A DNA stretch of 64,000 nt from Paraclostridium sordellii (GTDB lineage: Bacteria > Bacillota > Clostridia > Peptostreptococcales > Peptostreptococcaceae), in assembly GCF_000953675.1 (NCBI RefSeq), contig NZ_LN679998.1:3059752-3123751 (forward strand), read 5' to 3'. Positions 35,221-45,334 of this stretch are shown here, one piece after another. The position numbers and the translations under genes are program-made. The notes under the pieces are model-generated. The model worked only from the letters and a program-made list of their open reading frames with translations. It had not been told where the DNA came from and did not search any database. Position 1 is the first letter of the stretch; the number at the start of each line of letters is the position of its first letter.

Positions 35221-37236
35221 TTACCTGTTTAAAGCAGTAAGAATCTCTAATCCTTTATTGCTAAGTTCGCTTCCTTTTCTTCCTGAATTTGATAATACAA
35301 TATCTTCCTCCTTTAGTATCTCTAAAATGTGTCTAACTTCTCCTTCTGTAATTAAAATCCCTTTTTCACTAAGTTCTTTATATATACTACTTCTTCCTGA
35401 AGACTTTTGATTTTTATTGTGTCTATCTATACATTTCATAACTTCAATAGTTTTTTCAATACAGGTTTTATTTTTTAAATAATCTATTTCTTTTTTATAA
35501 TCTTTTTTTATATTTATAAGATTATATGGTAAATCATCTATAGAAACCTCTTCACCTGATGACATAGTATTTATATACATAGCTGTATTTCTAAGCTCTC
35601 GTATATTCCCAGGCCAATTGTATGAATTTATAATAGATTTAACTTTTTCACTTATGCTTATATCTCTTTCTATAAAATATTTTAACATCATATTTATATC
35701 ATCTTTTCTTTCTCTTAGAGGCGGTATATTTATAGGTAATACATTTATTCGATAATATAAGTCTGATCTAAATTTTTCTTCTTTTATCATCTTAGGTAAA
35801 TCTCTATTCGTAGCTGCTATTACTCTAACATCTATATCAATTATGCTTTGACCACCTACCCTCATAACCTGATTTTCTTGAAGTACTCTAAGTAGTTTTA
35901 TTTGAAGATACATAGGCATATCCCCAATTTCATCTAGAAAAACCGTTCCATTATGAGCTTGTTCGAATAAACCTTTTTTCCCACCTTTTAATGCCCCTGT
36001 AAAAGCTCCCTCTTCATATCCAAAAAGCTCACTTTCAAGTAAGTTTTCAGGCATAGCTGCACAATTTATAGCTATAAATGGTTGGTTACGTCTATCGGAT
36101 TCATTATGAATAGATTGTGCAAATAACTCCTTACCTGTTCCACTTTCTCCTGTTATTAGAACTGTGTAATCTGATTTCGCAATTTTTTTTGCTAAATTTT
36201 TAGTATTCTCCATGTTAACTGAGTTAGTTTTTATATCATCAAAAGTGTATCTAGCTATTTGCCCCTTATCTCTTAACATCTTACTTAAATTTTGTTCTAG
36301 TTTCTTTATATATGTGATTTCTTGAATACAAAAATAAAATCCAATTTCTTTTCCAAAACTATTTATAGTGTGCTTATTTACAGTTATATATTTATTTTTA
36401 AATTTTACATCCTCATCTTTTGGATTTTTTAACTTAAGCACGCCTAATATATCTTTATCCTCTAAATTATTTAGCTTTTTTCCTACTATATCAAATTTTA
36501 TGTCTAATATATTTTTTACACTTTCATTACAAACTTTTATTTCTCCATCATTTGAAATTAGTATCATACCATTTTTAGATAAGTTTATAATCGATTTTAA
36601 TTCGTCATTTTCAACAGTTAGATTTTTGTATGTATGATTAATTCCAGAGTGTAAGCTTATTACTTCCTCTGAATATTTTATTAGCCTTTCAGTTATTTCT
36701 TTATTATCTATATTTAATTTAGTTAATATCTGCAAAAATGTAGAAATATCAATAAATCTATGACCTATATCTATTATTTCATCTATATATTCAGGTACTA
36801 AATGAACCTCACCGGGAGTTACACATACCTTTATATGTTTATACTCATTATTTTTATCGTAAGGAATTAAATTTAAATGATTTATACCTATATGATATAA
36901 AGTTGACATGGTTTCTAATATAGTCTGTTCATTATCATTTACAACTAAAACATCCATTCCTTTTGGTAGAGAAAATAATTTATAAATATCTTTTTGCTTA
37001 ACACTTCTATTTAAAATTATTATTTTTTTGCTATCGTCTACATATTCTTTAATTTTTATAGACCTTTCTCTAAGCATTACTAGTACTATATCATCAGTTA
37101 TAACTTGTCCTTTTTGAAGATTATTAAAAAAGTAATTATTAATTTTTATATTATCTTTAAATATCATACGTATATTTTCATTCAAAAATATTTCTAGTTT
37201 AGATAAGCCATCAGTGACTACACCTATAGTTTTCAT
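35221..37236 (-). CDS. Sigma-54-dependent transcriptional activator
   Basis: 671 residues. The N-terminal ~200 resemble PrpR_N-type sensing domains, then a PAS domain (about 225-330). The AAA+ sigma-54 interaction domain (about 350-590) has Walker A GESGTGKE, the sigma-54 contact GAFTGA, and Walker B TVFLDEIGDMP. The C-terminus is not a Fis-type HTH. It looks like a winged-helix segment (YKELSEKGILITEGEVRHILEILKEEDIV). The ATG at 37236 follows AAGGAGA; an earlier start in frame adds 11 residues of leader. It probably activates the adjacent amidotransferase-permease operon. Confidence 0.9.
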   Translation of the reverse strand: MKTIGVVTDGLSKLEIFLNENIRMIFKDNIKINNYFFNNLQKGQVITDDIVLVMLRERSIKIKEYVDDSKKIIILNRSVKQKDIYKLFSLPKGMDVLVVNDNEQTILETMSTLYHIGINHLNLIPYDKNNEYKHIKVCVTPGEVHLVPEYIDEIIDIGHRFIDISTFLQILTKLNIDNKEITERLIKYSEEVISLHSGINHTYKNLTVENDELKSIINLSKNGMILISNDGEIKVCNESVKNILDIKFDIVGKKLNNLEDKDILGVLKLKNPKDEDVKFKNKYITVNKHTINSFGKEIGFYFCIQEITYIKKLEQNLSKMLRDKGQIARYTFDDIKTNSVNMENTKNLAKKIAKSDYTVLITGESGTGKELFAQSIHNESDRRNQPFIAINCAAMPENLLESELFGYEEGAFTGALKGGKKGLFEQAHNGTVFLDEIGDMPMYLQIKLLRVLQENQVMRVGGQSIIDIDVRVIAATNRDLPKMIKEEKFRSDLYYRINVLPINIPPLRERKDDINMMLKYFIERDISISEKVKSIINSYNWPGNIRELRNTAMYINTMSSGEEVSIDDLPYNLINIKKDYKKEIDYLKNKTCIEKTIEVMKCIDRHNKNQKSSGRSSIYKELSEKGILITEGEVRHILEILKEEDIVLSNSGRKGSELSNKGLEILTALNR

Positions 37237-37262
37237 ATATTTGTCTCCTTTTAATCTAAGAC

Positions 37263-37288
37263 TTAGCAAACGTTTGTGCCTTTGCTAA
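37263..37288 (-). promoter_or_regulatory. Inverted repeat in the activator gene's leader
   Basis: TTAGCAAA (37263-37270) and TTTGCTAA (37281-37288) flank a 10-base centre, and CAAACGTTTG (37267-37276) is a second palindrome inside. This site would suit an operator for autoregulation or carbon control. No promoter could be assigned with confidence. Confidence 0.4.
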
Positions 37289-37360
37289 ATTAAAGTCATA
37301 TCTATATATTATTTTTCTGCATTTATATTATACACAATTTATATATATATTTGAAAATAA

Positions 37361-37386
37361 AAAAAGGATGATAAATCATCCCCTTT
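37361..37386 (-). terminator. Terminator of the C_GCAxxG_C_C gene
   Basis: GGATGAT (37366-37372) and ATCATCC (37375-37381) with flanking A and T stretches form a short hairpin after the stop codon. Confidence 0.65.
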
Positions 37387-37400
37387 AATCAAGTTTATTA

Positions 37401-37763
37401 TTACTTGTTTACTATTTCATTTAATACATCATATGAAAAATCTATTATTTCTGAACAGCTAACCTTATTCATTTTTAAATCTTTGCATATTTCACTATTA
37501 TATTTTTCTCTAACTCTATTCATTAATTCTCTAGAATAAGCTCTAGCATCATTAGCTTGTGAACTTTCTTCTCTACCTTTTAAATAACCTAGAACTAATA
37601 CTGCTCCATTTACTGCTCCACATAAACTCCCAACAGTAACTCCAGTTCCCATACCACTTCCTAATGAAACTGGTATATCAGTATTGTGTTCTTCATTGTA
37701 CGACTTTATTATAGCCTCTGCACAAGTGTATCCTTCTTTATGATATTCTGATGGTCTAGTCAT
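37401..37763 (-). CDS. C_GCAxxG_C_C family (putative redox) protein
   Basis: 120 residues. Cysteines fall at the family's positions: YTCAEAI (near 14), GSLCGAVNGA (near 48), SEICKDL (near 93) and SCSEIID (near 103), interleaved with a GSGMGTGVTVGSLCG loop. The family is common in anaerobes and probably binds a metal cluster or works in redox chemistry; it is uncharacterised. GGAGGG precedes the ATG. Single gene. Confidence 0.85.
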   Translation of the reverse strand: MTRPSEYHKEGYTCAEAIIKSYNEEHNTDIPVSLGSGMGTGVTVGSLCGAVNGAVLVLGYLKGREESSQANDARAYSRELMNRVREKYNSEICKDLKMNKVSCSEIIDFSYDVLNEIVNK

Positions 37764-37829
37764 TTATTTGCCCTCCAATTTATGTTAGTCTTTCAATATA
37801 AATTTTATCATTTATTTATGTTTATTTTA

Positions 37830-39092
37830 CTATTTAATTTTAATTTTATCTGTGACAATGTTACATTTTTTTATAATCCCTAAAGAGTTTGTAAATTGAT
37901 TTAGTCTATTACATAAACCTAACCATGTTTTATCACTCATATCTAAATTTTTATTTCTAACATTAAAAGTTATTATATTTTCTATTATTTCATTTATAGA
38001 TTTACCTAATCTTTTTTCAAAAATAGGTAAATCTGAATCTATAGGAGATGCTATACCTTTCATTTTAGGCAAGTCTATATATTTAATTTTTCCTGAAGTA
38101 TTTATATCTTCTCCTATCCATTTACTAACCCCAGGTATATTGGTTGTAATAACAGTACACCCACTAGCTAGCGCTTCTATAACAACTAATGGTAATCCTT
38201 CAAAAAATGAAGGAAGTATAAAAATATGAGAATCTCTAAAAATTTGTGCTAAATCTTTTTGATTTACCTTTCCTAAAAATTTAATATTAAACTTGCTCAT
38301 TCTTGAAAGTTCTAGGATTTCCTCATATTCTTTTTTGTCACTTCCATCCCCTACTATGTTTACATTTATGAAATTAGCAGGATAATTAATTTCATCTAAT
38401 GATTTTATTAAAGATTCTACACCTTTTTGTTTACATACCTTACCTGTAAATGTAATATTTATAATATTATTTTTTATTTGATTATTAAAAAATATATTTT
38501 CATCATATCCACTACCTAAAGAAAATACTTTATTTTCTTTTATATCAAATGTCTCTATTATTTCTTTTCTTTGTTCATCATGAAGAGCAAATATCATATC
38601 CAGATTTTTTATATTATGTTTTATAAATTTATGTTCTAAATTATGACTTTTTATTTGCTTAAGACACGTTCCATGTGATATACCAACAACAGGAATATCG
38701 CTAATAATTTCTCTCACAAAAGCCGTTATAAGATATAGGTGATGACATATGACTAAATCCGGTTTTATTTCATCTAGTGCTTTATCTATTCTAATTTTAA
38801 ATGCATTCTTTAATTTCTTTACCATAAATTCATCCATATCTTTATACATAGTACTTTTATATGGCATAATATCACTCATTCCTAAAGTATCAAAAGGAAT
38901 TTCTTTTGTGTTATAAATTACAGGATAAAACTTTATATTATCGTCAAAGCAATTTATAGAATCTTCTTTATCAATACCTGCAATTACTCCTTGACTATAT
39001 CCTAACTTATCAAACCCTTTAATCATTCCACTCATATAAATACCACTACCAGTGCTATTTGGTTTTTGAGTTATTATATGTAGTATATTCAT
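37830..39092 (-). CDS. GT4-family glycosyltransferase
   Basis: 420 residues with the GT-B fold. The C-terminal donor domain shows ITFTGKVCKQKGVESL and the E-x7-E motif in SFFEGLPLVVIEALASG. The N-terminal acceptor domain starts MNILHIITQKPNSTGSGIY (glycine-rich loop) with HHLYLITAF and GISHG. The sugar and acceptor cannot be named. It starts 19 bases after the stop of the PP2C gene, in one operon. No other polysaccharide genes are near, so the target may be a single protein or small molecule. Confidence 0.85.
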   Translation of the reverse strand: MNILHIITQKPNSTGSGIYMSGMIKGFDKLGYSQGVIAGIDKEDSINCFDDNIKFYPVIYNTKEIPFDTLGMSDIMPYKSTMYKDMDEFMVKKLKNAFKIRIDKALDEIKPDLVICHHLYLITAFVREIISDIPVVGISHGTCLKQIKSHNLEHKFIKHNIKNLDMIFALHDEQRKEIIETFDIKENKVFSLGSGYDENIFFNNQIKNNIINITFTGKVCKQKGVESLIKSLDEINYPANFINVNIVGDGSDKKEYEEILELSRMSKFNIKFLGKVNQKDLAQIFRDSHIFILPSFFEGLPLVVIEALASGCTVITTNIPGVSKWIGEDINTSGKIKYIDLPKMKGIASPIDSDLPIFEKRLGKSINEIIENIITFNVRNKNLDMSDKTWLGLCNRLNQFTNSLGIIKKCNIVTDKIKIK

Positions 39093-39111
39093 ATTTTCCC
39101 CCTTAAATGAA

Positions 39112-39960
39112 TTAAAAACTTATGTCTAAATAAATACAAGAAGAATCATCACTTATTTTAAACCTTGGGAATTTTACTGTTGAATAATCATTTCTTTCTA
39201 TTTCCCTAAGTTTTTCATAAATTATACCAACTCCACTTTTTTCTACCTCATTTAGCAAATCCAATTCGTCTATTTCATTGTATCTATCACTTATACAAGA
39301 AAATCCATCACTAATTAACATCAATTTTATATCTTCTTCTATTTCTATAAAACCATTTAGTGCGTTATTAATAGCACATTTATCAAAATCTAAAATCCAG
39401 TAACCTTCTTTAGTATTTTTTTTCAATCTATTACATATTATAGTACTCATTACTTTAGTTTTTATATCTTCATATGAAAGTTTATCTAAATTAGGTAAGG
39501 CTTCCATTTGATCATATACTAACTTATCCAAGTAACATAAAGATCTATCTTTTATAATTTTTATATTATCTTTAATCTTAAAGTGTAAGGCACAGTCCCC
39601 TAGTAAAAAATATTCTAGTTTGTCATCATAAAATTTTACAGCTGAAATAGAACTTGAAGGTGTGTCAATTTTCTCTATTTTATTCTTATCAACAACTTTA
39701 TAATATTCATTTTTAATTTTCTCTATTCCATCTATCATAATTTCCTTTAGAGTACTTTTTTTAGATATATTTTGATGTAAGTAATTATTCCACCAATTTA
39801 CATACCAATTAGCATCACTTTTCTTTGATACCAAGTTTTTATTATTAAGTCCAGTAGCTCCATCTAATACCCATGCTCCAAATGGATTTACACCTATTAT
39901 ATCTTCATTATACTTAGCGCTTCCTTTATAGCATAAAGTATCACAAACTTTCATTTCCAT
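39112..39960 (-). CDS. PP2C-type protein phosphatase
   Basis: 282 residues. PP2C metal-site motifs are recognisable: KYNEDIIG, WVLDGATG (the D-G-A/T motif), YFLLGDC, LMLISDGFS, and the terminal ISDDSSCIYL. The middle region is unusual and without the standard insert, so it belongs to a divergent branch. GGAGGATATCAT precedes the ATG. Paired with a glycosyltransferase, it may dephosphorylate a Ser/Thr or sugar-phosphate substrate of the same pathway. No partner kinase is encoded nearby. Confidence 0.75.
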   Translation of the reverse strand: MEMKVCDTLCYKGSAKYNEDIIGVNPFGAWVLDGATGLNNKNLVSKKSDANWYVNWWNNYLHQNISKKSTLKEIMIDGIEKIKNEYYKVVDKNKIEKIDTPSSSISAVKFYDDKLEYFLLGDCALHFKIKDNIKIIKDRSLCYLDKLVYDQMEALPNLDKLSYEDIKTKVMSTIICNRLKKNTKEGYWILDFDKCAINNALNGFIEIEEDIKLMLISDGFSCISDRYNEIDELDLLNEVEKSGVGIIYEKLREIERNDYSTVKFPRFKISDDSSCIYLDISF

Positions 39961-40147
39961 ATGATATCCTCCATCTATGGCAAATTTATATTACCATATA
40001 ATTTCTAAAAAACTTGTCGAAAAATATATAAAAAAGTATTATTTACTATTTATTTAATAATACTTCAAATTTCATCTTTAATTAAGTTTATTCTATATAA
40101 ATTGATAACTTACCTTCATATTATATATATTAATTTATAGTAATAAA

Positions 40148-40183
40148 AAAGACTACCTCAATATAAAAATTGAGATAGTCAAA
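40148..40183 (-). terminator. Terminator of the pur operon
   Basis: GACTAcCTCAAT (40151-40162) pairs with ATTGAGaTAGTC (40169-40180) with one mismatch, directly after the purL stop codon. Confidence 0.75.
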
Positions 40184-40192
40184 AGTTTGTAA

Positions 40193-43100
40193 TTATTTAA
40201 AGTATTTAACTCCAGATTCAAAGATTTTTTGATCTTTTTCTCCTATAATATTTTTAACAACTTGGTTTCCAATTCTTTCTGAATGACCCATTTTACCAAG
40301 AATTCTTCCATCAATACTTGTTATACCTTCAACTGCAAAAGTAGATCCATTTGGATTGAAATCTATATCATAAGTTGCATTTCCTTCTAAATCTACATAT
40401 TGAGTAGCTATTTGACCATTGTCTACTAATTGTTTTAAAGTTTTTTCATCTGCTACAAATCTCCCTTCACCATGAGAGATTGCTATACTGTGAATGTCTC
40501 CAACTTCTGTGCCATACAGCCAAGGTGATTTATTAGATGAAATTCTTGTTTTAACCATTTTCGCTTGATGTCTTCCTATTTTATTATAAGTAAGTGTAGG
40601 GCAATTTTCATCTATATCCATTATTTTACCATAAGGAACTAATCCTAATTTTATAAGTGCCTGGAATCCATTACATATCCCTAGCATTAATCCATCTTTT
40701 TTAGTTAAAAATTCATTAACCGCTTCAGCTATTTTAGGATTCCTAAATACTGTAGCTATAAATTTTCCTGAGCCGTCAGGCTCATCTCCTGCACTAAATC
40801 CCCCAGGTAACATTATTATTTGTGAAGATTTTATTTCTTCTACCATAGAATCTATAGAACTTTCTATATCTTTATCGGTTAAGTTTTTAAATACCTTTAT
40901 AGAAGTTTTTGCTCCAGCTTTCTCAAATACTCTAGCTGAATCATATTCACAATTTGTTCCTGGGAAAGTTGGTATAAATACCTTTGGCGAAGCCAAACTT
41001 ATTCCTGATTTATAGCCTTTAGTATCTGTTATAAAGCTTATAGTTTCTATTTTTTCTTTAATCGACTCAACTCTTGTTGGAAATATTGGTTCTAAAACTT
41101 CACAGTATTTATTGTATATAAAATCTATATCTATTTCTTCATTTTCTATAAATATAGATTTTTCTTTTACTGTATTTCCTAATATCTTATAGTTGTATCC
41201 TCTTAATGACTCTAATACTTCTTTATTATCATCTTTTAATTCCAGGATTATATTTCCATAAGATGCCCCAAATAATATACTTTCATCTATTTCAATAGAT
41301 TCATTAAACCTAAATCCTATTTTATTTCCAAAACTCATTTTGCATATTGCTTCGCATACTCCACCATATCCTATTGAGTAAGCTGAGCTTACTTTTTCAC
41401 TTTTTATAAGATCAGTTACTTTAGATAAGTTTTTCTTTAATTCCTCGAAATCAATTACTTTATTTTCAAATACCTTTGTTGATAACATTATTACTGTAGA
41501 ATTAGAATTTTTAAATTCTGGGGATAAGACCTGTTTTGCATCCACAGTATCAACAGCAAAAGAAACTAATGTTGGTGGTACATCTATATCTTTAAAAGTC
41601 CCTGACATACTATCTTTTCCACCTATTGCTGGTATTCCTAATTTATTTTGTGCATAATATGCCCCAAGTAATGCAGAAAATGGTTTACCCCATTTTACTT
41701 CACTTATCCCCAATTTCTCAAAATACTCCTGAAGAGTAAGTCTTATTGAACTAAAATTACCCCCAATAGTCACAACTTTACACACAGATTCAACTACTGC
41801 ATATAAAGCTCCATGGAATGGACTATATTTTCCTATCTTTGGATTGTATCCATATGTCATTATAGTAGATGTGTCTGTCTCTCCATTAAGAACAGGAATT
41901 TTTGCCACCATTCCTTGGGTTGGGGTAGCTTGATATTTACCTCCAAATGGTAATAAAACTGTATTTCCTCCGATTGTATTATCAAACTTTTCAACCAGTC
42001 CTTTTTGTGAGCAAACATTTAAATCTGTCATAGTTTCTACAAACCTATCTTTTAAACTCATTACGTTATCTACTGCTACTTCAAGATGTTTTTCTCTAAA
42101 TCTGTTATTTATTTCTATATTATCTATAGCTTTAACTCTAACTTTAGTAGTTTGTTTAACTCCATTAGTTTCTATAAAGTCTCTAGACATATCTACTATA
42201 GTTTTCCCATTCCAAAACATTCTAACTCTTTTACTGTCAGTTACATCAGCAACATGAGTAGCCTCTAAATTTTCTTCTCTAGCCATACTTATAAACTTTT
42301 CTATGTTTTCTTTTTTTATAACTACCGCCATACGTTCTTGAGATTCTGATATAGCTAACTCTGTTCCATCTAATCCTTCATATTTTTTAGGAATAACATC
42401 TAGGTTTATGTCTATACTTTCTGCTATTTCACCAATAGCTACACAAACCCCACCAGCTCCAAAATCATTACATCTTTTTATCATTTGAGCTACTTCTTTA
42501 TTTCTAAAAAATCTTTGTATCTTTCTTTCATTTGGTGCATCACCTTTTTGTACTTCAGCGCTACAAGTAAATAAAGATTCTTCACTATGCTCTTTTGAAG
42601 AACCCGTTGCTCCCCCACATCCATCTCTACCAGTCTTTCCTCCAAGTAATATAACTACATCTCCACTTTCTGGAGTTTCTCTTATTACATTTTCTTTTGG
42701 TGCTGCTGCTATCACTGCACCTATCTCCATCCTTTTAGCCACAAAATCTTCATCATATAATTCTGTAACTTGACCTGTAGAAAGCCCTATCTGGTTTCCA
42801 TATGAACTATATCCATTAGCAGCTTGAGTAGTTATTTTCTTTTGCATTAACTTTCCTTCTAATGTATCTTCTAAGGAAGTTCTAGGGTCAGCACTTCCTG
42901 TAACTCTCATTGCTTGATACACATAACTTCTACCTGATAATGGATCTCTTATAGCTCCTCCTAAACAAGTTGCAGCTCCTCCAAATGGCTCTATTTCTGT
43001 TGGATGGTTATGTGTTTCATTTTTAAACATTACTAAATATTCTTCTTTTTTCCCATCTATTTCAACATCAACATTTATACTACAAGCATTTATTTCTTCA

Positions 43101-44011
43101 CTTACATCTAAGTCTTCTAGTTTTCCTATCTTTCTTAGTTCTTTCATAGCTATTGTTGCTATATCCATTAAGCAAACATCTCTATTTGTTTCACCATAAA
43201 CATTTTTTCTTGATTGTAAATAAAGATCGTAAGCCTCTTTTACTACATTTGTATATTTACTTTCTTCTATAACTATATCCTCTATCTTTGTCATGAAAGT
43301 AGTATGTCTACAATGATCTGACCAGTAAGTATCTAAAACTTTTATTTCTGTTATTGTAGGATTTCTATTTTCTATTTGTTTAAAATATTTCTGTACATGA
43401 AGTAAATCGTCAAAAGTCATTGCAAGTCCTAAATCCTTCATTAAATCTTTTAATTGATTTTCTTCTAGATTTATAAATTCTTCTAATATATCTACTGATG
43501 TTGGTATTTCAGTATCAACTTCTAAGGTCTCAGGTTTTTCTAATATTGCCTCTCTACTATCTACAGGATTTATACAATAAGATTTTATTTGCTTAAATTG
43601 TTCATCGGTTATATTTCCTGTAAGAATTACAACTTTTGCTGTATTTATAATAGGTCTTATTCCTTCATTAATAATTTGTATGCATTGAGATGCCCAGTCA
43701 CCTCTTTGGTCATATTGTCCAGGTAAATATTCTATAGCAAATACTCTATCTTCTTTGCTTAATTCTACATACTCTTTATATACATCATCTGTATTAGGCT
43801 CTGAAAATACAGTATTTATTGCTTTTTCATATACTTCATCTTCTATTTTTTCTATGTCATATCTATTTAAAATTCTTAAATTTTCTATTGTATCTATATT
43901 TAAACTTTCTTCTAAATCAGACTTTAGATGCTTAGCTTCTAAGTCAAATCCTTGCTTTTTCTCAACTAGTATCCTTCTTACAGAAGATGCTAAATTAGTG
44001 ATAGACATCAT
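40193..44011 (-). CDS. purL: Phosphoribosylformylglycinamidine synthase, single-chain PurL
   Basis: 1272 residues, the large single-chain form that converts FGAR plus glutamine to FGAM. In order: an N-terminal domain, two AIRS-like domains with FKNETHNHPTEIEPFGGAATC and GFGAGGVCVAIGEIAES-type segments, and a C-terminal glutamine amidotransferase with Cys in MLGICNGFQAL and His in SHGEGRF. Bacilli instead use the split PurL/Q/S. The ATG at 44011 follows GGGGGT with 7 bases; an upstream ORF start would overlap that site. Last gene of the purECFMNHDL operon. Confidence 0.95.
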   Translation of the reverse strand: MMSITNLASSVRRILVEKKQGFDLEAKHLKSDLEESLNIDTIENLRILNRYDIEKIEDEVYEKAINTVFSEPNTDDVYKEYVELSKEDRVFAIEYLPGQYDQRGDWASQCIQIINEGIRPIINTAKVVILTGNITDEQFKQIKSYCINPVDSREAILEKPETLEVDTEIPTSVDILEEFINLEENQLKDLMKDLGLAMTFDDLLHVQKYFKQIENRNPTITEIKVLDTYWSDHCRHTTFMTKIEDIVIEESKYTNVVKEAYDLYLQSRKNVYGETNRDVCLMDIATIAMKELRKIGKLEDLDVSEEINACSINVDVEIDGKKEEYLVMFKNETHNHPTEIEPFGGAATCLGGAIRDPLSGRSYVYQAMRVTGSADPRTSLEDTLEGKLMQKKITTQAANGYSSYGNQIGLSTGQVTELYDEDFVAKRMEIGAVIAAAPKENVIRETPESGDVVILLGGKTGRDGCGGATGSSKEHSEESLFTCSAEVQKGDAPNERKIQRFFRNKEVAQMIKRCNDFGAGGVCVAIGEIAESIDINLDVIPKKYEGLDGTELAISESQERMAVVIKKENIEKFISMAREENLEATHVADVTDSKRVRMFWNGKTIVDMSRDFIETNGVKQTTKVRVKAIDNIEINNRFREKHLEVAVDNVMSLKDRFVETMTDLNVCSQKGLVEKFDNTIGGNTVLLPFGGKYQATPTQGMVAKIPVLNGETDTSTIMTYGYNPKIGKYSPFHGALYAVVESVCKVVTIGGNFSSIRLTLQEYFEKLGISEVKWGKPFSALLGAYYAQNKLGIPAIGGKDSMSGTFKDIDVPPTLVSFAVDTVDAKQVLSPEFKNSNSTVIMLSTKVFENKVIDFEELKKNLSKVTDLIKSEKVSSAYSIGYGGVCEAICKMSFGNKIGFRFNESIEIDESILFGASYGNIILELKDDNKEVLESLRGYNYKILGNTVKEKSIFIENEEIDIDFIYNKYCEVLEPIFPTRVESIKEKIETISFITDTKGYKSGISLASPKVFIPTFPGTNCEYDSARVFEKAGAKTSIKVFKNLTDKDIESSIDSMVEEIKSSQIIMLPGGFSAGDEPDGSGKFIATVFRNPKIAEAVNEFLTKKDGLMLGICNGFQALIKLGLVPYGKIMDIDENCPTLTYNKIGRHQAKMVKTRISSNKSPWLYGTEVGDIHSIAISHGEGRFVADEKTLKQLVDNGQIATQYVDLEGNATYDIDFNPNGSTFAVEGITSIDGRILGKMGHSERIGNQVVKNIIGEKDQKIFESGVKYFK

Positions 44012-44069
44012 AGTATTTACCCCCATTAAATGAATTGGTTTAGTCTCTCATTATATAAGTAATAGTTTC

Positions 44070-45323
44070 TTATAAAATTCCTATATCCGTTCTGTAATGC
44101 ATTCCTTCAAAATTTAATTTTTCAATATTTGAGTAAACTTTTTTACTTGCTTCCTCAAGGGACTTTCCTTTTGTGGCTATGCCAATAACCCTGCCTCCAT
44201 TTGTAACTAATTGGTCATCTAATATTTTTGTTCCACTATGAAAAACAACTATATCCTCATCTAAATCTTCAAGTCCTTTTATTACTTTTTCTTTCTCATA
44301 GTTTTCAGGATATCCACCTGAAGTTAGCATTACACATACTGCATGTTTTTCATCATATTTTATTTTAACTTCATCTAGTTTATTATCTAAAATAGATTCG
44401 ATTATCTCAATTAAATCTGTTTCTAATCTTAAAAGTACTGATTGTGTTTCGGGATCTCCAAATCTAACATTATACTCAAGAACCTTAGGTCCATATTCTG
44501 TTATCATAAGACCGATAAATAATATTCCCTTATAATTTAGGTTTTCTTCTTTAAACCCTTTTAATGTTTTATCTAAAACTTCTTCTTTTACTATCGTTGA
44601 TAGCTCATCATCATATATATTACTTGGAGAGAAGGTTCCCATTCCTCCAGTATTTGGCCCCTCTTCATTGTTATATACTTTCTTATGGTCTTTTGCACTT
44701 TCCATTGGAACAATTGTATTATTATCAACGAAAGCAAGTATAGAAGTTTCTACTCCTTTTAAAAATTCTTCAACTACTATTTTTTCTCCAGCGCTTCCAA
44801 ATTTTTTATCACTCATCATATCTTCTAAAGAACTTACCGCTTCTTCATGATTTTGTGCTATTATTACACCTTTTCCAGCTGCTAATCCATCAGCCTTTAT
44901 AACTACTGGATATCCAAATAAATCAATATCCTTTATAGCTTTATCAATTTGTGTATATTCTTTATATTTTGCAGTTGGAATATTATGTTTTATCATAAAT
45001 TCTTTTGAAAAAGCTTTGCTACCTTCAAGTTTTGAACATTCCTTATTAGGTCCAAATATCTTTAAATTTTCTTTTTCAAATTCATCAACTATACCTTCTA
45101 CTAATGGAACTTCAGGACCTACTATAGTTAAATCAATTTCATTTTCTTTAGCAAAGCCTAGAAGTTTATTTATATCATCATCTTTTATATCTATACATTT
45201 AGCAATTTTACTAATTCCAGCATTCCCAGGTGCACAATAAATTTTTTCAACTTTATGTTCTTGACTTAACTTATAACATATAGCGTGTTCTCTTCCTCCT
45301 GAACCTACAACTAAAATTCTCAT
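44070..45323 (-). CDS. purD: Phosphoribosylamine-glycine ligase (GARS)
   Basis: 417-residue ATP-grasp enzyme forming GAR from phosphoribosylamine and glycine. Motifs: VVGSGGREHAI at the start, VIKADGLAAGKGV for ATP binding, and EYNVRFGDPETQ with the metal and substrate residues. It lies 11 bases downstream of purH and 58 upstream of purL, within the pur operon. Confidence 0.96.
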   Translation of the reverse strand: MRILVVGSGGREHAICYKLSQEHKVEKIYCAPGNAGISKIAKCIDIKDDDINKLLGFAKENEIDLTIVGPEVPLVEGIVDEFEKENLKIFGPNKECSKLEGSKAFSKEFMIKHNIPTAKYKEYTQIDKAIKDIDLFGYPVVIKADGLAAGKGVIIAQNHEEAVSSLEDMMSDKKFGSAGEKIVVEEFLKGVETSILAFVDNNTIVPMESAKDHKKVYNNEEGPNTGGMGTFSPSNIYDDELSTIVKEEVLDKTLKGFKEENLNYKGILFIGLMITEYGPKVLEYNVRFGDPETQSVLLRLETDLIEIIESILDNKLDEVKIKYDEKHAVCVMLTSGGYPENYEKEKVIKGLEDLDEDIVVFHSGTKILDDQLVTNGGRVIGIATKGKSLEEASKKVYSNIEKLNFEGMHYRTDIGIL

Positions 45324-45334
45324 ATATTTCCCTC

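Noticed and set aside
40000-40150. A promoter or gene between the PP2C gene and purL
   Set aside because: Only AT-rich DNA, the PP2C ribosome binding site and the purL terminator can be supported. No frame with a start signal is present.
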